Assembly (NCBI RefSeq): GCF_029263665.1 | Contig: NZ_JAJUFQ010000012.1 | Coordinates: 62,001 to 126,000, forward strand | Reading direction: 5' to 3' | Source of the DNA: Halomonas sp. | GTDB taxonomy: Bacteria > Pseudomonadota > Gammaproteobacteria > Pseudomonadales > Halomonadaceae | Length of the DNA: 64,000 bases | Shown: positions 8,245-17,768 of the stretch, piece after piece | Position numbering within the stretch: position 1 is the first letter of the stretch | Layout of the letters: each line of letters begins with the position of its first letter | Program-made: the position numbers and the translations under genes | Notes under the pieces: model-generated | The model's input: the letters and a program-made list of their open reading frames with translations, nothing else | Told to the model about the DNA's origin: nothing | Database searches by the model: none

Positions 8245-8691
8245 TCAGTCCTTTCGGGGCTTGGCTATTGGACTGAGATCTATATCACCTTTCCATTGTA
8301 TAGAATACCAATTTACTGATATTAAATATCTTGCATTTGAGTCTGAGATAAAATACTCCATGCCGTAACTGTTTGTCATTAACTCAGAAAGCCTTGATGC
8401 ATTTTTAACTTTTATCACTGTATTCTTATTTATATGGTTCTGTTCAAAAAATATATAAGCAGCATCATTCCCTAGAAGAAAAGAGAACTTGTCCTCATAT
8501 TCCTCCGTGGATAGAGTATTACTGTCATCCCCTAGCGATAGGTGGCCCTCCTTTTTCCAAGGGGAGAACTTTTCCATCACTTCGATAATATAATGCCTAG
8601 CTTCTTCTTGATCTAGTAGCTCAACAGTAATACCAATTTTTCTAGCCACTGATAGCAACTCATATGCGTGATTAAATTTGTGAAGTTCCAT
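8245..8691 (-). CDS. Putative immunity protein for the active Rhs tip
   Basis: A 148-residue acidic protein beginning four bases after the rhs stop, with its ribosome site (GGAGG) inside the rhs 3' end. It has a helical N-terminus (HKFNHAYELLSVARKIGI) and a mixed C-terminal half (YGMEYFISDSNARYLISVNW). It is not a family I can name. Being directly downstream of, and co-transcribed with, an Rhs toxin is the standard position of the cognate immunity gene. It is AT-rich, like the other tip and immunity genes and unlike the GC-rich core. Confidence 0.7.
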   Translation of the reverse strand: MELHKFNHAYELLSVARKIGITVELLDQEEARHYIIEVMEKFSPWKKEGHLSLGDDSNTLSTEEYEDKFSFLLGNDAAYIFFEQNHINKNTVIKVKNASRLSELMTNSYGMEYFISDSNARYLISVNWYSIQWKGDIDLSPIAKPRKD

Positions 8692-8693
8692 TT

Positions 8694-11600
8694 TTACCTC
8701 CTGGTCGCTGGGACATTGTCCACAAATATATGACCTCTTGTTCTTGGTTTTCCAGCTGTTTGGTAACCAATGTGAGGTGCATGAGGACCTTCACCAAGAC
8801 TTCCTCCTGGTTTTACATTATTCCACTCTGGAATATCCATGTTTACACTTGCTCCTCCTGGCCCTTGCCACTCAACAGGAATGGATTTCCCATTTGCATC
8901 TTTTCCCCATTTGGTTACTTCAAACTGATCTCGAGATAGACCTGTTCTATTAAAGGCTTCATCTAATCCATCTCTATATCCTTTCCCCGTACCTCTGAGG
9001 TCCACATCTTTCTCTGAGTTAAATGACCAATTCTTCCCAGAAAGGCCTTCTCCACATTTACATTTATTCAACCCCAGCGGATCCACCCACCCAGTCGGGT
9101 TAGGCGCGTACTGATACAGGTTCTCGCCACCCATCAGGCCGATGGGGTCCTGGGTGGTGAAGCGGCCTATCTCTGGATCATAGTAGCGGTGGCGGTTGTA
9201 GTGCAGTCCGGTTTCTGGGTCGTGGTACTGGCCTTGGAAACGGAAGGGGTTATCCGTTGATGCTTGCTGGTTGTTGCCGTCATTGGCTTTTTCCAGCTTG
9301 CCCCAGGCGCGGTAATGGCCGACCCAGGCCAGTTGGCCGTCGCTGTCGGTGACTTCCAGCGGGGTACCGAGGTGGTCGGTCTGGAAGTAGTAGAGCGCGG
9401 GTTGCGCCAGTTGATACAGGGTGAAGCCGTAGGCCTGGGTACCGGTGGCCTGGGTGACGGCTTCGTAGCGGGCTTCCAGCTTGGCTGCGGGAATGAAACT
9501 GTCCGGTTCGAACAGATACACCACGCGACGCTGCGGGATGATGCCGGGAATCTCGGTCAGCATCTGCTGACGCTGGGCCAGCGGCAACGAGAAGCGGCGC
9601 TCTGGATCTTCCGGCTCGAGCTCGGGTAGGGCGAAGGCACGAGATGCCTGCATATTGCCCTGGAAGCGTTCTTCACTCTGCAGCAGGTCGCCGTCCCAGG
9701 TGAACACGGTCAGTTCGCAGGGTTGGCCTTGTTGCTCGACATGCTTGTAGATTCGCCGCCCCAGGGCGTCATAGGCGTACTGGGCGCGGATCAGTGGTGT
9801 GCTGTCATCACCGGCGGCCGGGGCCTGAGCGAAGCGGCTGACTTCGGTCAGGCGGTGCTCGGCATTGTAGCGGTATTCCCAGGTTTCGCCGTTGGGGGCG
9901 ATATGGCGCTGCAGATTGCCAAAGTCGTCGTAGTGATAATGGGTGCCTGCGTAGCGCTTGAGCAGGTTGCCCATGGCCGGTGACAACTTGGGCGCATTGG
10001 GATAATCCACACGGATATGTTCGTGCGGTTCATGGTCGAAGGCGTCACTCGGGCGCTCCTGACGCCAGCGGGTGGCTGCGGTAGTCCCGTCTTCGCCTGG
10101 GTCTAGGGGATCGATCAGATTACCGGCGGGATCGAAGGCAAAGTGCTCTTCGCGAACCGGCGAAATGGCGCTTTTCAGTCGACCCAGGGGGTCGTAGCCA
10201 TAGCGAGTGGTGCCGCGCAGGTTGTCATCGATGGCCGTGAGCAGACCATTCTCGGCATAGTGCCATTGGCGTTGGATCTTGCGCCCGCCGGCCTGATGCA
10301 CTTCTTGTCCAATCAGGCGGCCCACTGGGTCATAGCGTAGCTGTGTCTCGCGTCCACGATGATGACGACGCACTTCGCGATGCAGGTCATCACGTTCGAA
10401 GCCGATCAGTTCCTGCTGGTCCAGGGCCATGGCATGCACATGGCCGGAGCCATAGCGCAGCCAGCTCAGTGTCTGGCCATCCGGCAGGGTAGTGGTCTCG
10501 CGATTACCCAGGGCATCGTAGGTGTGACGGGTGACAGAGCGATATTCGCTGCCATTGGGCAACTGGTGATGCTGTATCTCGGCGATCAGGTTGTCGGCAG
10601 CGTCGAAATGGAAACGGGTCTCGCTGTCGAGATTGGCGGCACGCACCAGGCGGCCCTGGGCATCATAGGCAAAGTCTGTCTTCACTGGCGACATGCCGGG
10701 GCGCTCAGTGGTGCGTTTGAGCAGCCGGCCGAAACTGTCCCTGCGGAAGCGTGTGACCTGCTCGCCTTCGTGCATTTCCGCCAGGTAGCCAGCCATGTCG
10801 TACTGATAGGTCTTGGTGCGGCCATCGAAGCCGCGCTCACTCAGTACGCGACCGCTGCCGTCGTAGCGAAAGCTCCAGATATCACCGTTCTGGTTGATCA
10901 GATGAGCCGGGCGATTCAGGCGATCATATTGATAGGCGAGAGACTGTCCCAACGGGTCGCGTCTCTCCAGCAACAGGTTTTCGGCGTTATAACGGTAGCG
11001 GGTCTTGTGACCAGCAGGATCAAGGTATTCGATCAGGTTGCCTTCACCATCGTGGGCAAAGGTCTCGGTGCCGCCATCGGCATGCTGGATGCTCAGTAGT
11101 AGGCCGCCGGCATCCAGGGCGTAATGTGTGCGGTTGCCTGTTGCATCGATCACCTCGCGGAGATGACCGCGATGGTCGTAATGGTAGCGGGTGGTCTTCT
11201 GTGAACAGTCGCTGGCACTGACCAGCAACCCCTGATCGTTCCACTCATAGCGATAGGTATTGCCGGCGGCATCGGTCAGCGCGGTGAGCAGGCCTCGTTC
11301 GTCGTGCTCGAAGATGGTCTTGCGGCCACTGGGGGCGACTTCCTGCGTCGGCAAGCCATTGCGGTCAAAACGTGTCTCGTGGACTCGCCCTTCCGGGTCG
11401 GTGACACGTACAGGAAGTCCCTGTTCGTTGTACTCGATGCGGGTTGTGAGGCCCGCTGAATCCGTGAACGAGGTGACATGTCCCTGGGCGTCATAGCGGT
11501 AGTGGCTTGAGCGGCCTTCGCCATCGGTATGCGCGACCATGCGCCCCTGGCTATCCCATTGCCAATATTCACTACCCAGTTCTGGGTTGAAAGGATGAGA

Positions 11601-13478
11601 GATCGATTCGATCTCGTTGTGATAGTTGTAGCGATAGATAGTGACGACACCTTGGGCGTCGGTCACTCGCGTATACCAAAGCTCGCGATGGTACTCGAAG
11701 CGGGTATCTTCGCTGCCATCTTCCAGGCGGGTACGCACACAGCGTGCTTCACGCGCTTCCGGCAGTGCCCCTGTATCCTTGCCCGGCCACTCCCAGGTCA
11801 GCTCGACACCTTGACCATTCAGGTTGGTGTAGTGCGTCAGCAGGTGATGGGTGTAGCGGTACTCGCGGCGATAGTCCCGGGCATCTTGATGGGCAATCAG
11901 GTTGCGCTCATCGTCGTAGGCATATAGCGCAAGGACTTCTGGTTCATGTACCGCTTCCGTGCTGCCAGAGCCTTGTGGATAGCGGCGAACCACCCGCTCA
12001 AGCAGGCCGTTGTCGTAATAGTGGAAGCCAAGCTCCAGAGCTGCGCCATCGGTGATGCGATCCAGGCGGCCGTTATGGTAGCTCAGGGTCAGAGCGCGGC
12101 CATCACGCTCGCGCTGTTCCACCAGGCGGAAATGCATAGCACTGTCATCGGCTGTCTGCAGTCGCTGATAGCGCTCAGTAGTGCCGTTCAGGTAGCTCAG
12201 AACGTAATGATCTGCATCGGGATGGCTAAGTGTGAAGCGTTCGCGGGGTTGGATGCGGCTCTCACCAATGGCGAGGGGCTCAATGTCGAGAGCACGGTTC
12301 AGGACATCGATGAAGACCAGTTGTTCTCCATGCCGCTCGAAACGCTGGTGGTAGGGCGTACTCCAGCGTGCACCGAGTTCGCTGTCATCAAGCTGGTCGA
12401 TGCTGGAACGGTAGAAACGCACCCACTCGACATCCATCAAGCCTGCAACGTGGAAATCGGTATGCCACAGGTTTTCGTCCCCCATGGCATAGTCGATGGG
12501 GTGATTACTTGTCTGTAGCGGGACTTTCGCTCCGGCAACACCACAGGCACAGTTCGCCGGGGTCTTGCTGGGCTTACGTCCTTCATGTGTTGATTGCTGT
12601 CTTCTGGCGTTGAGCTGGTGTCGATTGGGTTGCCCTGTGCTGGCCTGTGCCCGTTTGGTCACATTGGCCTTGCGGGTCTTGTAGGCGACCATGGCTACCG
12701 CCAAACCCACCACCACGGGAAGCAGGTTGTCGATGGCTTTGATGACCATGTCCTTGGCAGCCACGCCCAGGTCACTCAAGGCCTGGAGCAGCGCTTGGCG
12801 GGCATCTTCACCAAAGGCTTCGATCAGTTTGTCGAAGAGCTCGAATCCATATGTCTTGCCGCGTTCGTAAAAATCCCAGAACCCGGGGTTGCTTTCAATA
12901 AGCCCCAACTGCTGCGCGCCATCTACGGGGTTGGCAACCAGCAACTGCAGTTTGGAAACGATATCGGAAATGAACTTCTTCAGTTCAGGTTTTTGCTGCT
13001 CCAGCCATTTATGCATTTTGGCGGCAAAGTCCAGCGCTGCGCCGCCAGCCTTGTCCCATAAAATTTCGGCGACGATGGCAATGCCCTCGCCACGAATGAA
13101 GGTCAGGATCGCTTCTCGTGCACCTGCTCGAATGGAGCGTGAGGCATTTCCTGCAGCAGGAATAACCCCGACAGCATCGATGACGAGAATGACCCATAGC
13201 CAGGTGTTCTGGGTATTCGGCAACCCTTTCTCATCGTCTTCGCACAGCACCATGACATCCTGGGCCACATCCGCCAGTGACATGACATTACCCACCACGG
13301 GCAGCATGTAAGCTGCCTCTCGCACGATGCGAAGTGCGGTACTGTTTTCTGGCTCCAGATCAACATCCACATTGGGTGTTTGCGGAGGCGCATCAATCGC
13401 CTCCGTGACCACGCGCATGTTGATGCCCAGTTCGCGGAGTTCATCCGGTATGTTGTTATCCGATGTCTGGTCGGTCAT
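8694..13478 (-). CDS. Rhs polymorphic toxin with C-terminal nuclease-like tip
   Basis: A 1594-residue Rhs protein, probably a T6SS cargo effector. The N-terminal 270 residues contain hydrophobic helices (TWLWVILVIDAVGVIPAAG, LLPVVVGLAVAMVAY) that may help cross a target membrane; no PAAR motif is visible. Then come a Rhs entry segment (NHPIDYAMGDENLWHTDF), a long run of YD repeats (about residues 330-1440) and the core end YYDPEIGRFTTQDPIGL…DPLGLN. That end includes the DPxGL site where the tip is cut off. The 124-residue tip (from residue 1471, bases 8697-9068) has DVDLRGTGKGYRDGLDEAF, VTKWGKDANGKSIPVEWQGP and HIGYQTAGKPRTRGHIFVDN. These resemble polymorphic toxin type 47 (Ntox47, recalled from memory). 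It lies 29 bases after vgrG and is followed by an immunity gene. Confidence 0.9.
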   Translation of the reverse strand: MTDQTSDNNIPDELRELGINMRVVTEAIDAPPQTPNVDVDLEPENSTALRIVREAAYMLPVVGNVMSLADVAQDVMVLCEDDEKGLPNTQNTWLWVILVIDAVGVIPAAGNASRSIRAGAREAILTFIRGEGIAIVAEILWDKAGGAALDFAAKMHKWLEQQKPELKKFISDIVSKLQLLVANPVDGAQQLGLIESNPGFWDFYERGKTYGFELFDKLIEAFGEDARQALLQALSDLGVAAKDMVIKAIDNLLPVVVGLAVAMVAYKTRKANVTKRAQASTGQPNRHQLNARRQQSTHEGRKPSKTPANCACGVAGAKVPLQTSNHPIDYAMGDENLWHTDFHVAGLMDVEWVRFYRSSIDQLDDSELGARWSTPYHQRFERHGEQLVFIDVLNRALDIEPLAIGESRIQPRERFTLSHPDADHYVLSYLNGTTERYQRLQTADDSAMHFRLVEQRERDGRALTLSYHNGRLDRITDGAALELGFHYYDNGLLERVVRRYPQGSGSTEAVHEPEVLALYAYDDERNLIAHQDARDYRREYRYTHHLLTHYTNLNGQGVELTWEWPGKDTGALPEAREARCVRTRLEDGSEDTRFEYHRELWYTRVTDAQGVVTIYRYNYHNEIESISHPFNPELGSEYWQWDSQGRMVAHTDGEGRSSHYRYDAQGHVTSFTDSAGLTTRIEYNEQGLPVRVTDPEGRVHETRFDRNGLPTQEVAPSGRKTIFEHDERGLLTALTDAAGNTYRYEWNDQGLLVSASDCSQKTTRYHYDHRGHLREVIDATGNRTHYALDAGGLLLSIQHADGGTETFAHDGEGNLIEYLDPAGHKTRYRYNAENLLLERRDPLGQSLAYQYDRLNRPAHLINQNGDIWSFRYDGSGRVLSERGFDGRTKTYQYDMAGYLAEMHEGEQVTRFRRDSFGRLLKRTTERPGMSPVKTDFAYDAQGRLVRAANLDSETRFHFDAADNLIAEIQHHQLPNGSEYRSVTRHTYDALGNRETTTLPDGQTLSWLRYGSGHVHAMALDQQELIGFERDDLHREVRRHHRGRETQLRYDPVGRLIGQEVHQAGGRKIQRQWHYAENGLLTAIDDNLRGTTRYGYDPLGRLKSAISPVREEHFAFDPAGNLIDPLDPGEDGTTAATRWRQERPSDAFDHEPHEHIRVDYPNAPKLSPAMGNLLKRYAGTHYHYDDFGNLQRHIAPNGETWEYRYNAEHRLTEVSRFAQAPAAGDDSTPLIRAQYAYDALGRRIYKHVEQQGQPCELTVFTWDGDLLQSEERFQGNMQASRAFALPELEPEDPERRFSLPLAQRQQMLTEIPGIIPQRRVVYLFEPDSFIPAAKLEARYEAVTQATGTQAYGFTLYQLAQPALYYFQTDHLGTPLEVTDSDGQLAWVGHYRAWGKLEKANDGNNQQASTDNPFRFQGQYHDPETGLHYNRHRYYDPEIGRFTTQDPIGLMGGENLYQYAPNPTGWVDPLGLNKCKCGEGLSGKNWSFNSEKDVDLRGTGKGYRDGLDEAFNRTGLSRDQFEVTKWGKDANGKSIPVEWQGPGGASVNMDIPEWNNVKPGGSLGEGPHAPHIGYQTAGKPRTRGHIFVDNVPATRR

Positions 13479-13507
13479 GGTGAATTCCCTGTCGTTCTAT
13501 ACCGGAC

Positions 13508-16336
13508 TTAGCTGGCTGATTCATCGTTACTGAGCTTGCTACCACTTGCCAAGGCGGAGAGATCTGGTGGCGCTGCCCGATTACGTGCCCATTCCTGGGG
13601 CCTTTGTTCAATGTCATCCGGGTCCTGGAAGTACTCGACTTCGACTCCGCCTGGTGACACGCCGGCCAACGAGGCCTTGCCCAGATCGTCCAGGACTCCT
13701 GTTAACACTGAGCCATCGGGCAATGTGGCACGATAGGCTGCTCCTGATACCGGTTCGCCGTTGGCGTACACATGCTCCAGATCCAGGTTGGAAGGCGTGC
13801 TATTAGGCAAGCCTTCCAACGCATAACTCATGCTGGTCGGGCCGCCCAGGCGCTGCAAAACGCCTTTGACATCGATCTTGCCCGGGGCGTGGAGGTCGAT
13901 GTTGCCACCCTTGATGAGCACATAGGCACCACCGCAGACCAGCAGGACTTCCTCGGCCGCGGCAAGGTTGACGCTTTGCTCGGTAGAGGTGACCTTGAGG
14001 TCCTTTTCGGCGGTCAGGGCCATCTCGTCACTCTGGGCCTGAACGTCCACCTTGCCCTTGGCGGCGAACAGCTTGATGCCGGCACGCTGCACGAACAGCG
14101 AGAGCTTGTTGCCCAGGGCACCGATCAGGCTCTTGCCGGTGGCCAGGTTGATGTCTTCACCGCTGGTCACGCTGAGCGACTTTTCCTGGGCGAAGTGGGT
14201 GGAAGAGGGCGTGCTCAGGGCAATACCGGCTGGCGAGCTGAGGTGCAGCCAGGACGCTTCTAGGCGGGCGGCTTCGCCGCGACCTGCCTGGCTGGCACCT
14301 TGGGCGGTGGACTGGTCCGTATTGGTGGCAGTCTCCGTGCCGTGTGGTGCATGGCGGCCCTGGCTATCGTCACCGGCCTGTTTGATGTTGTCGCGTGCTT
14401 CAAGGGCTTCGGCGTTGTGCTGCGTGGCACTGTCGCTCAGGCTGTCGGCGAGGCGGTGGGCGCTATGCAGTTGCTCGGTGGCAGGCGTGAGGTCGAGTTG
14501 TTCGCCTCCCGCATCGATCTGCCCCCAACTGGTCAATAGCAAGCCCTTGTCGGCACGAATGGCGCCGTAGGCGTCGGAGCGCAACTCGAAGCCGGTGCCA
14601 CGGAAAGCGCCACGAGCATTGCCGTTCTGGTGAATCAGATAGCCCAGGTTGAGCTGACTCTTTTCATTCTCCGAATTGAGCCGTATCCGCTCCTGGTCGG
14701 TGGCATCGTCGAACACCAGTTCGTTGTACTTGCCACCGCGATAGGTCTTGGTCTTGAACCCGGACAGAATGCCGTTGCTGTGCCATTCCGGGGTCTGATC
14801 GCCGTTGTACACCCGGCCAGTAATCATGGGCCGGTCAGGATCGCTTTCAAGGAAGGAAACGATCATTTCCTGGCCGATACGCGGTACGAACACGCCGCCC
14901 CAGCCAGCATCGGCATTGGGTTGGGAAACGCGCAGCCAGCAGCTGGAATGGTCGTTGCGCTGGCCCTGGCGATCCCAATGGAACTGCACTTTCACCCGGT
15001 TGAGGTGATCGGTGTGAATCTCCTCGTCTTCCGGCCCGACCACGATCGCGGTCTGCGGCCCTGTCACCTCCGGGCGAGGGTGATCGAGGGTCGAACGGTA
15101 AGGCTGGCTGAGACGCTGGGCTTCAAAATCGACCAGGTAATGGCCGGTGCCGGCCTGCTGATAGTCGTCGCGGTGCTGGCTGTCATCCTCGAGCCCATGT
15201 GCCTTGCGTGCCTTGGCCAGCGGTTCCTGCAGGCTGCCCGGCAAGGTGCGTAGATGGGCCGAGACGGGCAGGGCATTTTCGGCATGCACGCTCAGGCCAA
15301 GCACCAGGAACTGGCGTTCGCTTTCATCACCATGCGAATGACGCGCATGCTGGCTGAGCTCGAACCACTGGCCGACCTGTAGTTGGCGGGTACCACCGGC
15401 GCCGTGGAAACGCTTGGCGCGGGATTCCAGCGCCTCCATGCGGTTGACGGTCAGGCGCTCGCCACGTGGATAGTCGTGGTAATAGTACTCGCCAGGGTAA
15501 TCGTAGACTTCGATATCCGGCAGGTTGCCCTGATCGCGAATGGTCTCCAGGCTGGTGCGTTTTTCCAGCCGCGGTTGCTTGTAATCGAAGGTGGCGAGGC
15601 TGACGCGCTTGGCCTGCTGGCGGCGTTGGCCGCTCCACTGGGTGATGGCGTCTTCATGCTCGGTGGCGGCCTGGCGGTGGAAGCGGATGGTCTGTGGTGC
15701 CACCGGCATGCAGGTCGCCACATCATCGGTAATGACCAGCCGATGGCCGCTGAAGTCGCCTTCCGAATCAGCGTGTTCCCAGTAATAGAACAGGCCTTCT
15801 TGTTCCATCAGCCGGCTGACGAAATGGGCATCGCTCTCGCGGTACTGGACACAAAAGCTGCGCGGCGGATATTCACGCCGCAGGTCGAAACGCCAGCGAC
15901 CCTGGGCGGTATCGTGCTGTTCGAATACGGCGTCGAGAATCTCGACGACAGTCTTGTCCTGGAAGATGCGGCTGTCACGCCCAAGGTTGAGCATGGCCAG
16001 CCACGGCATCAGAACGAGTTGGTAATAATAGACGCCGCCATCTTCTCCGAGCAGGGCAGCCGATTCCACCAGCCCATGCAGTGGGCGATAGCGGCCATCG
16101 GACTGACGTACGGTCAGTTGCGCCGGCTGGGCAATCAGGCTCTTGAGTTCGATGTCGCCGCGCTGGGAGATGACATCCAGGGTATAGGTGAAGGGGCGCG
16201 AGATACGCTCTTCGCCGACCAGCCGGTGGGGGATCATGTCCGTGCCACCCAACTGCAGTGTCAGCAAACGCTCGTTTTGTGACAGCGGTCCCGACAGAAT
16301 GCGGGCCAACAGGTCACTGGAATCATCCGTGAACAT
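13508..16336 (-). CDS. vgrG: VgrG spike protein (type VI secretion)
   Basis: A 942-residue VgrG. The N-terminal gp27-like domain covers residues 1 to about 370 (PFTYTLDVISQ, ESDAHFVSRLMEQEGLFYYW). The gp5-like OB domain has SSCWLRVSQPNADAGWGG and GQEMIVSFLESDPDRPMITG. It is followed by a long beta-repeat needle (DUF2345-like, VDVQAQSDEMALTAEKDLKV). A C-terminal extension of about 80 residues (VYANGEPVSGAAYRATLPDG) looks like an Ig/transthyretin-type adaptor for loading the downstream Rhs. The ATG at 16336 follows a GAGGAAG site. No other T6SS genes are in the window, so this is a satellite vgrG-effector-immunity locus that would need sheath and baseplate genes elsewhere. Confidence 0.92.
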   Translation of the reverse strand: MFTDDSSDLLARILSGPLSQNERLLTLQLGGTDMIPHRLVGEERISRPFTYTLDVISQRGDIELKSLIAQPAQLTVRQSDGRYRPLHGLVESAALLGEDGGVYYYQLVLMPWLAMLNLGRDSRIFQDKTVVEILDAVFEQHDTAQGRWRFDLRREYPPRSFCVQYRESDAHFVSRLMEQEGLFYYWEHADSEGDFSGHRLVITDDVATCMPVAPQTIRFHRQAATEHEDAITQWSGQRRQQAKRVSLATFDYKQPRLEKRTSLETIRDQGNLPDIEVYDYPGEYYYHDYPRGERLTVNRMEALESRAKRFHGAGGTRQLQVGQWFELSQHARHSHGDESERQFLVLGLSVHAENALPVSAHLRTLPGSLQEPLAKARKAHGLEDDSQHRDDYQQAGTGHYLVDFEAQRLSQPYRSTLDHPRPEVTGPQTAIVVGPEDEEIHTDHLNRVKVQFHWDRQGQRNDHSSCWLRVSQPNADAGWGGVFVPRIGQEMIVSFLESDPDRPMITGRVYNGDQTPEWHSNGILSGFKTKTYRGGKYNELVFDDATDQERIRLNSENEKSQLNLGYLIHQNGNARGAFRGTGFELRSDAYGAIRADKGLLLTSWGQIDAGGEQLDLTPATEQLHSAHRLADSLSDSATQHNAEALEARDNIKQAGDDSQGRHAPHGTETATNTDQSTAQGASQAGRGEAARLEASWLHLSSPAGIALSTPSSTHFAQEKSLSVTSGEDINLATGKSLIGALGNKLSLFVQRAGIKLFAAKGKVDVQAQSDEMALTAEKDLKVTSTEQSVNLAAAEEVLLVCGGAYVLIKGGNIDLHAPGKIDVKGVLQRLGGPTSMSYALEGLPNSTPSNLDLEHVYANGEPVSGAAYRATLPDGSVLTGVLDDLGKASLAGVSPGGVEVEYFQDPDDIEQRPQEWARNRAAPPDLSALASGSKLSNDESAS

Positions 16337-16571
16337 GATGTCGTCTTCCTCTGCGCCAATATCACCCAATCCTCAGCTGTTGTGCACCTTACAGTAAGCA
16401 GGCTGTTCAACACAGCGGGGTTGATAGCTATTTTTGTAAGCGAAAGCTTAATCGCATGTACGAGATCTCATACATATTGTTCGCTTTCCATGTATATAAC
16501 CGTCAAAGCATGTAACTGTACGTGCATGTATGAGTATACCGTTCACTCACTGTGCCAACAGTGACTTTCCA

Positions 16572-16668
16572 TTTTACCTGACACTCTCCATGTTAACTGA
16601 CACTCTCCATGTTAACTGCCGCTCTCCAGATTTAACTGTCCTCTATCCATATCTAACTGTCCTCTTCA
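16572..16668. repeat. Five degenerate 19-20 bp tandem repeats upstream of vgrG
   Basis: Units of the form ttaactgacactctccatg recur about five times with increasing divergence across this stretch. They sit between the divergent vgrG and pgpA-like genes. The rest of 16337-16755 is AT-rich with no gene. Confidence 0.8.
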
Positions 16669-16755
16669 TACCAACAGTCGGTAGAGCGACATATCGTCTT
16701 GCATGCCATGGTGATGTGATAATGCGTACTTCTCGGATGGATAGGGAATATCCCG

Positions 16756-17223
16756 ATGCAAGAGATACTGCTGTGGCTGGCGTCAGGGCTTGGCCTGGGG
16801 CTTTCCCCCTGGGCACCGGGAACGTTCGGTTCCTTGCTGGGCATTCCATTGGCCTGGTGGTTGCTGCGTTATTCCGCAGTGAAGCGCTGGACGGTGGCGG
16901 TCATTCTGATCGTTCTGGCAATACCGTTGTGCCATTGGGGTTCGCTGTGGCTCGGCGGAGGCGATATGCCGCCTATCGTGGCCGATGAGTGGGTGGCCAT
17001 GCCGCTGGCTGTGTTGGCGTATCCGCATGTGCGACGCCTGCCTCTGTTGATTGCAGGATTCGGGCTGTTTCGCCTATTCGATATTCTCAAGCTGCCGCCC
17101 GTAGCCCAGGTGGAATCCCTATATGGTGGCGTGGGTATCGTGGCGGATGATGTGGTGGCCGCGATCTATGCTGCCCTGGTCATCGGCATCACCCTCAAGC
17201 TATGGCGTACTTTTCGTGCGTGA
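16756..17223 (+). CDS. Phosphatidylglycerophosphatase A-like membrane protein
   Basis: A 155-residue PgpA-family protein with four hydrophobic segments. PgpA removes phosphate from phosphatidylglycerophosphate at the inner membrane to give phosphatidylglycerol. Visible family motifs are GLSPWAPGTFGSLLG near the N-terminus, VADEWV near residue 76, GLFRLFDILKLPP, and GVGIVADDVVAA near the C-terminus. The acidic pairs are the expected metal and catalytic residues. The housekeeping pgpA normally sits with thiL and ribE/nusB. This copy stands beside a T6SS locus and a GFA gene, so it may be a paralogue rather than the main enzyme. Confidence 0.85.
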   Translation: MQEILLWLASGLGLGLSPWAPGTFGSLLGIPLAWWLLRYSAVKRWTVAVILIVLAIPLCHWGSLWLGGGDMPPIVADEWVAMPLAVLAYPHVRRLPLLIAGFGLFRLFDILKLPPVAQVESLYGGVGIVADDVVAAIYAALVIGITLKLWRTFRA

Positions 17224-17255
17224 AGGCCAGGGGCGCGCATGAAAGGAGGTGCAGC

Positions 17256-17723
17256 ATGGAACGATTCACAGGTGGCTGCCTTTGCGGCAATGTCCGCATG
17301 GTGGCGTCGGGGAACCCATATCGGGTGGGTCTTTGCCATTGCCTCGATTGTCGCAAGCATCACGGGGCGCTTTTTTACGCATCCGCCGTGTTCCCTCAGG
17401 ATGCCGTGACAGTCGAAGGGGAAACTCGTGAATACGCCGGACGGTTTTTCTGTCCGCGCTGCGGATCTTCCGTGTTTGCCCGCAGCGCAGACGAGATTGA
17501 AGTACACCTGGGGATTCTGGACGCCCCGAATCAACTGGTGCCCACCTACGAAAGCTGGACGATTCGCCGTGAGTCCTGGCTGCCGCCGTTCGATCACATG
17601 ACGCAATATGAACGTGACCGTGAGGGCGCGAGCCGTTTTGAACAAGGGAATGTCACGGACGAGCCTTTCGAGATCGAGTTTCTCAAGAGCGGGTCTGGCA
17701 AAAGTGGGCCATCCGACGAATAG
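17256..17723 (+). CDS. GFA family zinc-binding protein
   Basis: A 155-residue protein of the glutathione-dependent formaldehyde-activating (GFA/CENP-V) fold. The zinc-binding cysteines are in the expected sets: CLCGNVR (residues about 8-10), CHCLDCRKHHG, and FCPRCGSSVF. The fold binds zinc, and some members promote addition of formaldehyde to glutathione; many have no proven activity. The ATG at 17256 has a very strong AAAGGAGGT site, so the longer in-frame start at 17202 inside the pgpA-like gene is unlikely. It is probably co-transcribed with that gene, 32 bases upstream. Confidence 0.88.
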   Translation: MERFTGGCLCGNVRMVASGNPYRVGLCHCLDCRKHHGALFYASAVFPQDAVTVEGETREYAGRFFCPRCGSSVFARSADEIEVHLGILDAPNQLVPTYESWTIRRESWLPPFDHMTQYERDREGASRFEQGNVTDEPFEIEFLKSGSGKSGPSDE

Positions 17724-17768
17724 TCGGCACGAACGGGGTGAGGACACCGTTGTGTTGAGCTTGTTTCA

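Noticed and set aside
8694..13478. Rhs protein considered as a PAAR-Rhs fusion
   Set aside because: The N-terminal 330 residues show membrane helices and a Rhs entry region but no PAAR motif.
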